Positions 26,155 through 35,400 of a stretch of 38,809 nt of DNA are shown in pieces. The notes beneath the pieces are model-generated. The model was not told the origin of the DNA. It worked only from the letters and a program-made list of their open reading frames with translations, and ran no database searches. The DNA is from Aquimarina macrocephali JAMB N27 (GTDB lineage: Bacteria > Bacteroidota > Bacteroidia > Flavobacteriales > Flavobacteriaceae). The position numbers were made by a program, and so were the translations under genes. The DNA lies in assembly GCF_000520995.1 (NCBI RefSeq), contig NZ_JACA01000064.1:1-38809 (forward strand). The letters are read 5' to 3'. Each line of letters opens with the position of its first letter. Positions within the stretch are counted from its first letter, which is position 1.

Positions 26155-26160
26155 CAATTA

Positions 26161-26217
26161 AGTAGTAAGTACATCGTAATTAGCATAAAAAAATATAAGT
26201 CCTAATTACTAACTACT
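26161..26217 (+). repeat. Interrupted inverted repeat in the trpB-trpA spacer
   Basis: AGTAGT (26161-26166) pairs with ACTACT (26212-26217), and TAATTAG (26177-26183) with CTAATTA (26202-26208), making a two-part stem across the 76-bp gap. It has no T run and is another palindrome at a trp gene junction. Confidence 0.4.
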
Positions 26218-26230
26218 CAACACTAAAAGC

Positions 26231-26992
26231 ATGAACAGAATAAATACAGCATTAGAGCAAGATAAAAAGTTACTATCTATATATTTTACAGCTGGTTACC
26301 CATCACTAAACGATACCGAAAAAATCATACAAGACCTAGAAAAAAACGGTGTAGATATGATCGAAATAGGATTACCTTTTAGCGACCCTTTGGCAGACGG
26401 ACCAACGATACAAGAGAGTTCGACCATAGCTCTTAAAAATGGTATGACAACTCAACTTCTATTTGAGCAATTAAAAGATATTCGTAAATCGGTTAACATT
26501 CCTTTAATTATCATGGGGTATTTTAATCCTATGATGCAGTATGGTATAGAAGCTTTTTGTGCTAAGTGCCAGGAAATTGGTATCGACGGATTGATTATTC
26601 CCGATCTACCGGTTAATGAATATCACGAACATTACCAGGAAACTTTTGAAAAATATGGCTTGATCAATGTATTTCTAATTACTCCGCAGACCTCGGATAA
26701 GCGTATTCGGTTTATAGATAGTGTATCTAATGGTTTCATCTATATGGTAAGTTCTGCAAGTACCACAGGAGCCAAAAGTACATTTGGCGATACGCAACAG
26801 CAATATTTTGAACGCATTGAAGCTCTGGGTCTAAAAAACCAACAAATCGTTGGTTTTGGAATCAGTAACAATGAAACGTTTACACAAGCTACAAAAACAA
26901 CAAAAGGAGCTATTATTGGCTCTGCTTTTATAAAACATTTAACCAAAAATGGAACAGATAACATTGGTAACTTTGTAAAAAGCATTCGGTGA
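26231..26992 (+). CDS. trpA: Tryptophan synthase alpha subunit
   Basis: This 253-residue TIM-barrel subunit cleaves indole-3-glycerol phosphate and passes indole to TrpB. The catalytic residues Glu45 and Asp56 lie in MIEIGLPFSDPLADGPTIQ. Other blocks are IIMGYFNPMMQYGIE, GLIIPDLPVNEY, MVSSASTTGAKS (phosphate loop) and VGFGISN. It is the last gene of the operon; the 278-bp gap that follows has no strong terminator that I can see. Confidence 0.97.
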   Translation: MNRINTALEQDKKLLSIYFTAGYPSLNDTEKIIQDLEKNGVDMIEIGLPFSDPLADGPTIQESSTIALKNGMTTQLLFEQLKDIRKSVNIPLIIMGYFNPMMQYGIEAFCAKCQEIGIDGLIIPDLPVNEYHEHYQETFEKYGLINVFLITPQTSDKRIRFIDSVSNGFIYMVSSASTTGAKSTFGDTQQQYFERIEALGLKNQQIVGFGISNNETFTQATKTTKGAIIGSAFIKHLTKNGTDNIGNFVKSIR

Positions 26993-27139
26993 TTTTGTAT
27001 ATTTCTATAAATAAAACATAAGGATTATTCACTAGTAAAAATATATCGCAATATACTCGTGTATTTTAATATGTAATCTAAGTTTGACTATAGTTTTAAT
27101 TTAAAAAGCTGTCAGATTGAGTCGTTTTTCATAATGATC

Positions 27140-27157
27140 TCTCGACTGTGCTCGAGA
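27140..27157. repeat. Palindrome downstream of trpA
   Basis: TCTCGA (27140-27145) and TCGAGA (27152-27157) pair around a 6-nt loop in the 26993-27270 gap. The surrounding sequence (AGCTGTCAGATTGAGTCG before it) resembles dispersed palindromic intergenic elements. I saw nothing else of note in this gap. Confidence 0.4.
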
Positions 27158-27270
27158 AGACCTGGAGAAAAGCTGTACTCTGACTGACGTAAATTTTGCT
27201 ATATCGAACCCTTTTTATATAGACTACATGGCGATTGTCCTTATGTTTAATAATGTATAAGAGCTAATTT

Positions 27271-27839
27271 ATGATTACAAAATATCGCATACTTTCTTTA
27301 TTTCTTTTCATCTTTTTTGTTCAATCTGGTTTTGGACAAGCTGATTTTAAAATTCAATTATCTGATGCTGCATTAGAATTAACTAAAAACAAAGTAACAT
27401 ACGACCCTTCTTATTTCTCTATTGACTACCCAAATGGAGATGTTCCTAGTGATAAAGGAGTGTGTACAGATGTAGTGATCAGAGCTTATAGAACATTAGA
27501 TATGAAGATATGTACACTAATTTTGGACTATATCCCAAAAACTGGGGATTGTCTAAAACCGATAAAAACATCGACCACAGAAGGGTTCCTAATCTAATGA
27601 AGTTTTTTTCCAGATTTGGAAAAACAAAATCAATAACTAACGATTCAAAAGATTATCTCCCAGATGATATTATATGTTGGAACCTGGGAGGAGGACTCAC
27701 ACATATTGGCTTGGTAGTGAATAAAAAATCTAGCGATCAACAGCGTTATCTAATCGTTCATAATATTGGTGGCGGACAAGTATTAGCAGATTGTTTGTTT
27801 GACTATAAAATTATTGGTCATTATCAATATGAGAAATGA
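27271..27839 (+). pseudogene. DUF1287 family protein, frameshifted by a small deletion
   Basis: Two overlapping frames together make one DUF1287 (YijF-like) protein. The first (27271-27597) has a signal peptide (LFLFIFFVQSGFGQA) and the Cys block SDKGVCTDVVIRAYR. The second (open from before 27510 to 27839) has YPKNWGL, NIDHRRVPNLMKFF, GGGLTHIGLVV and YLIVHNIGGG. The break lies at 27499-27512, where GATATG is repeated 2 nt apart. About 22 nt (7 residues plus one base) seem to be missing relative to the usual spacing, and 569 + 22 is a multiple of three. The Cys/His pattern suggests an NlpC/P60-like fold, but the gene looks inactive. Confidence 0.85.
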
Positions 27840-27846
27840 GACATCT

Positions 27847-29271
27847 TTATTCCTTGTCCTTGGTATTAGTATCTTTTTTTATTTCAGAATCCAGATTTTC
27901 TTTCTCTTCTCCTTTTAAGTAATTAGGCAATTGCATCCCTGCCATATTAAACATTTCTTGTAAAGGTGGTACTGCTTTATACATCCCTGAAATAAAGTTG
28001 GAGGTCGAAGTTTTACCATCTTCTCCATTACCATTTTCCCAGACCGTAATTTTATCTATTTTAATATTTTTAATTGCTTCTGCTTGTGTTTTAACTAACT
28101 CAGGTAATTTATCTGCTATCAATAACAACACTGCTTCTTTAGGGTCATTTCCAGCTGCTTTAACAATGCGGTCTAACCCTTCTGCTTGTTTAGTTAAAAT
28201 TTCATACATCCCTTTTGCTTCAGCTTCTTTTTTCATAAAAATTGCATCCGCCTCTCCTTTTGCAATTCGTCTAATTTGTTCTGCCTCTGCCTCTGCATCA
28301 ATTTCAATTTTTTTCTTATCAATTTGTGCAGGGACAATGATATCTGCACCTTGCTCTGCTTCTTTACGTTTTGCTCTTGCGTCTTCGGCGATTTTTTCTG
28401 CTGCATAAGCTTCTTCTAATGCTTTTGCAGATTGTACTTTTTCTGAAGCATTAGCTATTCTCTCTGCCTCTGCTTCACGAGCTCTCCTATCTGCATCAGA
28501 ATTAGCAACCTGAACCTTTGCTGTATTTTCACCTTCGACCGCTTTTGCATTTGCTGCAGCAACTTGAACTCTTTGATCTTGAACAGCTTCTGCTTGCCCT
28601 ATTGCTCCATCTCTATCTTTCTGAGCTACAGAAATAATAGCATCATTAATAGCTTTTGCTGCGGCTTCTTTTCCTAAGGCTTCAATATATCCAGACTCGT
28701 CATGTATATCTGTAATATTTACATTGATCAGTTTTAAACCTACTTTCTTTAATTCGGCTTCAACACTATGAGTAATATGCGATAAGAATTTATCTCTATC
28801 TGTATTAATTTCTTCAATATCCATTGATGCCACAACCAATCGTAGCTGGCCAAAAATAATTTCTTGTGCTAATTCTTGAACAGCATCTAAACTTAGTCCC
28901 AATAAACGTTCTGCTGCATTTTGCATTATAGATGGTTCTGTAGAAATACCAATAGTAAATCTAGAAGGTACATTTACACGGATATTTTGTTTACTCAATG
29001 CATTAATCAAATTAACCTCTATTGAAATCGGAGTTAAATCCAGGAACGAATAATCCTGAATTATAGGCCATATAAATGCCGCTCCCCCATGAATACATTT
29101 AGAAGAACTTTCCCCGCCAGTTTTTCCATAAACCACCAACACTTTATCAGAAGGACAACGCTTGTACCTTCTGAACATAGAGAACATAAAAACAACAAAA
29201 ATTAATATAACTGCGGCTACTAAGTATATGCCAGTAACTCCAGATCCAGCAAATAATGAAAATATATTCAT
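27847..29271 (-). CDS. Flotillin family membrane scaffold protein
   Basis: This 474-residue protein has one N-terminal membrane segment (~13-33, TGIYLVAAVILIFVVFMFSM). An SPFH/band 7 domain follows (~40-215; SRFTIGISTEPSIMQNAAER, DIEEINTDRDKFLSHI), then a long Ala/Glu-rich coiled coil (~215-370; ADRRAREAEAERIANA), and a C-terminal hydrophilic tail ending in charged residues. Flotillins such as FloT/YuaG organise membrane microdomains. It lies 20 bp behind an NfeD-like gene on the same strand, the classic YuaF-YuaG arrangement. Its stop converges with the DUF1287 pseudogene with only 7 bp between. Confidence 0.93.
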   Translation of the reverse strand: MNIFSLFAGSGVTGIYLVAAVILIFVVFMFSMFRRYKRCPSDKVLVVYGKTGGESSSKCIHGGAAFIWPIIQDYSFLDLTPISIEVNLINALSKQNIRVNVPSRFTIGISTEPSIMQNAAERLLGLSLDAVQELAQEIIFGQLRLVVASMDIEEINTDRDKFLSHITHSVEAELKKVGLKLINVNITDIHDESGYIEALGKEAAAKAINDAIISVAQKDRDGAIGQAEAVQDQRVQVAAANAKAVEGENTAKVQVANSDADRRAREAEAERIANASEKVQSAKALEEAYAAEKIAEDARAKRKEAEQGADIIVPAQIDKKKIEIDAEAEAEQIRRIAKGEADAIFMKKEAEAKGMYEILTKQAEGLDRIVKAAGNDPKEAVLLLIADKLPELVKTQAEAIKNIKIDKITVWENGNGEDGKTSTSNFISGMYKAVPPLQEMFNMAGMQLPNYLKGEEKENLDSEIKKDTNTKDKE

Positions 29272-29291
29272 TCGTATTTTATTTAAAATTT

Positions 29292-29870
29292 TTAGTTAGA
29301 TAATTTTTCAACCAGTAGTAATTCTGAGCTTATAATTTCAACAACTTTTACTAAAGTAGAAGTGCTCAAAACTTCTTCAGAATCTGTTACTGCTTCTAAT
29401 TCTCGTAAACTACCTTGTACTTTAATCTGTATTTTTCCTATACTCGACCGATTTGCTCCAACTGGTAAATATACTTCGCCAATTACTCCAATAGCATTTT
29501 TAATTTTTAATGTACCAGATTCAGCCATTTTATGCATCCAGAAAAACAAGAGAGAGGTTAATATCATCATTAGTAATCCTGCAAAAGAAGAAATAACGAT
29601 TGTAACAATAGTAGATAATTCGTTATCAATACATAAAATACCTGTCCAACCAAAAATGGTAAAAAAAGCAATTACATTTTTAAATGTGAAAAATTGAAAA
29701 CCTACACCTCCATCATCTGCATCAACATCAGAAATATCTGCTTCCATATCCACATCACTAGCACCAATAAAGGTTAAAGCAAAAATAACCAGGAATATAA
29801 TAGAACCTAATATTGCTATAATCCAATATGCTTGCTCGAAGGTTGACATACCTTCAAAAAATTCTTTCAT
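29292..29870 (-). CDS. NfeD-like membrane protein (flotillin partner, YuaF-like)
   Basis: The 192 residues have three hydrophobic segments (~15-38, ~62-78, ~85-110), with an acidic loop rich in Asp between the first two (DVDMEADISDVDADDGG). A C-terminal OB-fold domain follows (~120-190; NAIGVIGEVYLPVGANRSSI, STSTLVKVVEI). NfeD proteins accompany flotillins and stomatins and are thought to help assemble or anchor them. It precedes the flotillin gene by 20 bp, so the two form an operon. Confidence 0.88.
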   Translation of the reverse strand: MKEFFEGMSTFEQAYWIIAILGSIIFLVIFALTFIGASDVDMEADISDVDADDGGVGFQFFTFKNVIAFFTIFGWTGILCIDNELSTIVTIVISSFAGLLMMILTSLLFFWMHKMAESGTLKIKNAIGVIGEVYLPVGANRSSIGKIQIKVQGSLRELEAVTDSEEVLSTSTLVKVVEIISSELLLVEKLSN

Positions 29871-30103
29871 AGATTTTAGAATTAACAGGCATAAATCTAC
29901 TAAAAAAAATCAAGATTTAGTCATGATACGAATATTAGAGATGTTAATTTATGAATCCAATCTGCATAAATAAATAAGAAAAGTAAAAAATGAAGTTATG
30001 TTAGATTTCAAACTTCTCTATTGCTAGATTAGACCATAATGAAATACATAAAAAACATAGGTTTCATTTTCCATTTCTAACTCAACACATTAATCTATCA
30101 TGT

Positions 30104-31030
30104 TTATTCATATACTCCTATTAAGAGCGCATGGTCTGATATTTTGTAATGTTCTTTTTTCAGAAAAACCGGTTTAATCTTTTTAGCACTCCAAATTTGA
30201 TCTATTTCGAATAAAGGAATACCATAAGGCCATGTTGCCGTAAATCCTTTAGAAGTCATATGAAAACTATTCAGGTTATTTTTAAAATCACCAAAATGTA
30301 CACTTTCATAGGGTGTATTAAAATCTCCTACAATAAAAGATGGATTGTTTTTTATAGTGAATTCATAAATAGTATGTAATGCTGATTTTCTATTCGTAAA
30401 AGGTACCGCATTAACATCTGCAATAAGTATTGATTTTTTTTGATTATCAAGCGTAACGGTTATATAATTAAATTTAAAACTCTCGTCTTTGTAGTGATAC
30501 TTGATGTTATTTATTTCTCCTTTTACTGCTAGTACCATTCCTCCCTCCAATTTTTGTATACTATAAGATGAAAATGTATTCTTAAATCGCATTACATCCT
30601 TATCGGTCAACTCTTCGGCCTCTACCAATGCTATAAAAGACGGCTTTTGTTCCTTTACTTTTTTGATGATAACATCCATCGATCGTTCTCCTTTTCTCGC
30701 GATATTCCAAAATAATATACTCTTACTCTTATCAGAAGGTTCTGGTGGTGATTTCGCATTATAGTAGGTAGCAAACCAATACAATGATAAACATAAAAGA
30801 CACCCTATTAAAGTATAAAACACCTTTTTAACTTTAAAAAACAATACGCTTAATATTAGATTTCCAATGAGTAGAAACAGTATGGGGCATGCATAATATA
30901 TAATATTGATCGGATATATAGTATCTCTAAGAATGAAATGAATAAAAATAAGTATACTATAAAGTATAAGAAGAAGCTTTCTTTTCGAAATACTATAGCT
31001 GCGTTTTAATGTTTTTCGAAATGAACTCAT
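30104..31030 (-). CDS. Membrane-anchored endonuclease/exonuclease/phosphatase family protein
   Basis: The 308 residues begin with three predicted membrane helices (~17-35, ~40-65, ~70-90), followed by an EEP-fold catalytic domain. Visible motifs are ILFWNIAR, IALVEAEE (metal-binding Glu), FIVGDFNTP (Asp-Phe-Asn), DQIWSAKKI and SDHALLIGVY (catalytic Asp-His). The catalytic domain should face the periplasm. Substrate could be nucleic acid, a phospholipid head group or a phosphoester; the sequence does not decide. It stands alone between the NfeD pair and the THX gene. Confidence 0.87.
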   Translation of the reverse strand: MSSFRKTLKRSYSISKRKLLLILYSILIFIHFILRDTIYPINIIYYACPILFLLIGNLILSVLFFKVKKVFYTLIGCLLCLSLYWFATYYNAKSPPEPSDKSKSILFWNIARKGERSMDVIIKKVKEQKPSFIALVEAEELTDKDVMRFKNTFSSYSIQKLEGGMVLAVKGEINNIKYHYKDESFKFNYITVTLDNQKKSILIADVNAVPFTNRKSALHTIYEFTIKNNPSFIVGDFNTPYESVHFGDFKNNLNSFHMTSKGFTATWPYGIPLFEIDQIWSAKKIKPVFLKKEHYKISDHALLIGVYE

Positions 31031-31258
31031 CCTCGCTTTTTTGATTCGCCCGAAAATAGTTTTTTTTTACTGAAGTAGTTTACTCTTTTTTGGATTGAAG
31101 TGAAAATAGTTAAACCAATTCAATCAAAAACAACACTACCCCCTGACTTATACCTGATACAAAACAGCTCTAAAAAAATATTATTTTTCATTTTTCATTT
31201 CTAAATCCTTACATTAGTAATTCACACCTAATCAAATATTTAATATAAAATCTAATAT

Positions 31259-31570
31259 ATGGGTAAAGGAGATAAAAAAACACGTCGTGGTAAAATCGGT
31301 ATTGGTTCTTATGGAAAACTAAGACGTCGTAAAAAATTAACCGCTATAGTAGAAACAACAAAGCCTAAATCAACCCCAAAACCTAAAGCAGTGGCTAAAA
31401 CTGAGCCCGCACCAAAAACTGAAGCAACGCCAAAAGCTGAGACAAAAGCTGAGACAAAAGCTAAAGCAACGCCGAAAGCTGAGGCAAAAACAAAGACTGA
31501 GGTAACACCTAAAGCTAAACCAGCTGCAAAGAAAACTACAAAAAAGAAAGCTGACGAAGAATCTGAATAA
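31259..31570 (+). CDS. 30S ribosomal protein THX with a long Lys/Ala/Pro repeat tail
   Basis: The first ~30 residues (MGKGDKKTRRGKIGIGSYG, then KLRRRKK) match the small basic protein Thx (bTHX) that sits in the head of the 30S subunit in Thermus and Bacteroidota. THX normally ends soon after this. Here the protein runs to 103 residues with a low-complexity tail of PKAE/PKTE/KAET units, and the DNA shows a tandem GCTGAGACAAAA repeat around 31436-31460. The tail resembles histone H1-like or ribosome-associated KAP tails and is probably disordered. The gene converges with the UDG-like gene with 3 bp between them. Confidence 0.88.
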   Translation: MGKGDKKTRRGKIGIGSYGKLRRRKKLTAIVETTKPKSTPKPKAVAKTEPAPKTEATPKAETKAETKAKATPKAEAKTKTEVTPKAKPAAKKTTKKKADEESE

Positions 31571-31573
31571 GCT

Positions 31574-32227
31574 TTAAAAATATTTTTGATATTGCATCAC
31601 CCTAAAATCAATAGTATTGAATTTAGGGTTTGCTTTTTTTAATGTCTTATATTCCTGTAAACTTCCTATAGATCGATTGGCAGCTCCCGATGGTGCAGTA
31701 AGGGATACCGCATTGATTATCCTATCTTCTAAACTAAACCGATGTATTCTGGGGATATCGTTTGATATCACTTCTAACTTTAGATCATATGCTTTTAAGT
31801 GTCTTCTAAAAAAATATTCAGGACCATTTTTACTATTACCTCCTGTAAAAAGCAGCGTATCTATTTGTGGATATTGCTTTAAATACGATACTATATCTCT
31901 AAGGATACTATTTTGCATTCCCAAATCTGATGCATCGATCTTTTCTCGCTCACAACTATGTACAATATCACAAACTCCTATCCCTCTAGAGGTTAAGAAA
32001 TCCTTTCTTTGATCTATTGCGTTTTGAGTGGTCTCAAACTTTAAATCTAAATCAAATATGTTATCCAAAACAGGCCATAACAAACCACTTATACTACCAT
32101 AACAGAAATTAACATCTCCTTTTTTTAATTCCCCCATAGTAAACCTGGGCGGTGGTAGTGTTCCTACAATAAGTTTTGTAGCTCCTTTAGGGAAAAACGG
32201 TTCGTATGGGTGCGTATGTAGAAACAA
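31574..32227 (-). CDS. Uracil-DNA glycosylase superfamily protein
   Basis: This 217-residue protein of the UDG/TDG/HDG fold has the N-terminal motif LIVGTLPPPRF, the block SGLLWPVLDNIF, IGVCDIVHSCEREKIDASD (a conserved strand with a candidate catalytic Asp), LLFTGGNSKNGPEYFF, and the C-terminal DNA-minor-groove loop LTAPSGAANRSI. It is most like the hypoxanthine/uracil branch with a GTxP start. The substrate base cannot be named from sequence; it may repair deaminated bases. A 13-bp direct repeat lies at its start and just upstream. Confidence 0.8.
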   Translation of the reverse strand: MFLHTHPYEPFFPKGATKLIVGTLPPPRFTMGELKKGDVNFCYGSISGLLWPVLDNIFDLDLKFETTQNAIDQRKDFLTSRGIGVCDIVHSCEREKIDASDLGMQNSILRDIVSYLKQYPQIDTLLFTGGNSKNGPEYFFRRHLKAYDLKLEVISNDIPRIHRFSLEDRIINAVSLTAPSGAANRSIGSLQEYKTLKKANPKFNTIDFRVMQYQKYF

Positions 32228-32262
32228 ATGAATTACGAATTTATAAATTAATGAATTACGAA
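32227..32262. repeat. 13-bp direct repeat at the UDG-like gene start
   Basis: AATGAATTACGAA occurs at 32227-32239 and again at 32250-32262. The rest of the 32228-32448 gap is AT-rich and must hold the promoters of the UDG-like gene and the RHS pair; I saw no exact consensus promoter. Confidence 0.5.
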
Positions 32263-32448
32263 GGTAGTCGTATTATTTAAAAAAGTGAAAGAAGTTTATA
32301 GAGCTATACAAATACTCACAACCTCTCTACTATCGACTTCAAAAAAGTTTTTATTTTTTTTCTCAGTTCCGAAAAATGAAACTGGCGTGCTTTAATATTG
32401 CATTGGGAATACGATAAAAAAACAAAATCAGTCATTAAATATTTACCT

Positions 32449-35400
32449 ATGAACAAAGCAACAATACTACTACTCTTCCTGTTTTGCTATGGGCTATGTG
32501 CTCAGGCTCAAACTCAAGAAGAATTTAAACCAGATTATCTCACGTACCATACCGAGTATGTACCAGAGACTCCTAATGCATCTTCATTTACGATTTATGG
32601 AAACACTCCGGTAAATCATGCCACAGGGATTCCACAAATCGAAATCCCTATATTCACTATACAAGAAGATGGAAACTCGATTCCTATTTCACTATCCTAT
32701 CATGCTTCTGGGGTTAAGGTCGATGATCTGGCCAGTGTAGTTGGGTTGAAATGGACTCTCAATGCAGGAGGAGGAATCTTTAGACAAGTAAATGACAAGA
32801 TCGACGAAGAAGGTTGGTTAGTTCCTAACTCCAGAGGGATTGTAACTCCCGATTGGTTAGCCTCACAGGGACAAATCAATACTCAAGCTGTTCAACGGCA
32901 AATAGGAAGTTCTGATTATTATCACGATTATTATCCCGATGATTTTAGCTATAGGTTCTTAAATCACTCAGGAGCTTTTATCTTTAATCAAGACGGGACC
33001 ACAGAACAAGAGAAACAATCTTCAATGTTAATTCAGAAAGTTACAGGAGTAGGAAACTCAGCTTATTTTAAAGCTCTCGATGAAATGGGTAACACCTATT
33101 ATTTTGATAATGATACCATGAGGGAATTAAACTCCAAGCTGGTAGTTACTGGTACCAACGACGGAAACATAAGTACGAATTCAGACTCTTATCCTACGGG
33201 TTGGATGCTTAATAAGTTGGTTACTAAAAACAATAAGGAAATCAATTTCACCTACACTCCTTATGATCTGGATTATACCATCAATAATGCTTCTCACTCT
33301 ATAGGTGTTGCCCCGGGATGTATTGATTTTAATCCTGCGTGCGGATGTTCTGGACTAGGAACAAGTAATAACACTTCAGTTTCTACTACAACTATAGGGT
33401 ATTCTACCAGAAATCAACTCATTAGCACTATTGAATCTACTACTATTAAAGTGACTTTTAATTACGAACAGGATACTACATTATCTACCTGGCAAAAGAA
33501 ATTAAGCTCTATTATCATTTTAGATAAAATAGCTAATAAAACGAAGTCATACACCTTTACGTACGGTAAATTCTCTGGAGATTCACGCTTACGATTAGAT
33601 CAAATTCAAGAGATTGGTTTTGATGGAAGTACAAAGCCTCCGCATAAGTTTTATTATCAGGACGGTAATCTTCCTCTAAAAGGAAGTATGGCAAAAGATT
33701 ATCATGGGTACTATAATGGAAAAAACAATAGCACCTTGGTCCCCTACTCTCTCAATGCCTATAACACCATAGCTTCAAATTATCGTAGTAGCCTTGCAGA
33801 TCGTAGAGAAGATTTTAATTTTCTTAAAAGAGGTGTTTTAAATAAAGTTGAGTATCCAACAGGCGGTTCAACTGAATTTACTTATGAGCCTAACGCTGTT
33901 CCTTCAACAACAAATAATGATCCAAGATATATACCTAAAGGAGTTCCAATACATGCTTCTGGTGACTATTTTACATCGGGAGGATATAGAGTGTTTAGAA
34001 CTCCTTTTTCTTTGACCGATGATTTACTGGGTAATTTAGGAACTCCCGTTACCTACGGGGCAACTTCAACAATTTGTAATAATGATCCTAATAACCCAAG
34101 TATAGATTGCTCAAGGTTTAACATCTACCCAAAACAAAGTGATGGCAGTCTGGGAACGCCTATATTTTCTCCCTTTAAAGTGATTGGAGCAGAAGGGAGT
34201 AAAAATCTTTTAAAAGGAGATTATATTTTAGAACTTAAAGTAAAAGAATCAGAACTTATAGCTAATCCTACTGCACGAATATCAGTAAATCTAAGTTGGA
34301 GCGAAAAAGAAACGTCTAATACCCAAACTACACGTTATGCAGGAGGACTTAGAGTAAAATCTATAGTAGACAAAGACACTAATGATAATGTTACTGGGGA
34401 GACCCAATATGCTTATGATGGACTCACTGGATATAGTTTAAATATCAGCAATACCATTAAAAGTTATGGAGAAAGAACAGCATTTTCTGCAGAAAATATC
34501 GCTTTAAATCCAGCTTTAATCAAATCAGGATATTTTTATAAACAGGTTACTATTAACAAAATAGGAACAGATGAATCGATTAAAACAATAGAAAAGTACA
34601 CCGATGTTTTTAAAAATAAATCTTATGAATCTCAATTGTTAGAACAAGAGCTGTATAATAAAAATGATAAGGTAAAAAAAACAATCTATACGTATGACAA
34701 TGATATTGTAAAGACAACACAATTTTGGACACTTAGTGATAAGACACTTTGTTTTACTCCTCTTGGTAGTAGTAAACCTAGTCTTGGATATACTACCCCA
34801 AATTCGACTAATTATTATCATCGTAAAAATGTACTTTCTCAAAAAACAGAAATCGATTACTATTATAAAACAGGTGAACCCTTTAACACATCAATTACCC
34901 GGTACAAATACGAGTATAATGATGATATGCAGGTTACCAAAGAAGAGTTAGATGGTAGATTGTATGCAGAAAGTGAACAAGCTATTCTGGATGATAACTA
35001 TAGTATTATACCCGATGGGAAACATGCAGAAATCAGATATACCTATCCTGTAGATCATCAATCAGAAAATACCACTATTGCTACGTTATACAATAACCAT
35101 CAAACGGGCTTACCGATAAGCAAAAAAGTATATGTAAATAATGATCTTATCCAGGGGCAATACATGGATTATGATCCTAAGGGTAATGTGATTGCTACCT
35201 ATAGACATCATAAAGGACTATCTAGCCATCAATCTGCTGCAGGACATATCCCATCGAATTATGAATTATATCAGGCGTTTAAACTTGAAGCTGGAAAACC
35301 CATTGAAGTACAGCGTAAAGACGGGGTTCCTACTGCTATCTTATGGGATACCACACATAACTACGTCTTGGCACAACTCATAGGAGTAACCAAAACCGAA

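Noticed and set aside
27998..28408. 136-codon open frame on the plus strand opposite the flotillin gene
   Set aside because: It is the antisense shadow of the Ala/Glu-rich coiled coil; its Ser/Ala/Ile-rich composition reflects the flotillin codons.
29362..29697. 111-codon plus-strand frame opposite the NfeD-like gene
   Set aside because: It is a shadow of the NfeD-like coding sequence and shows no independent protein features.
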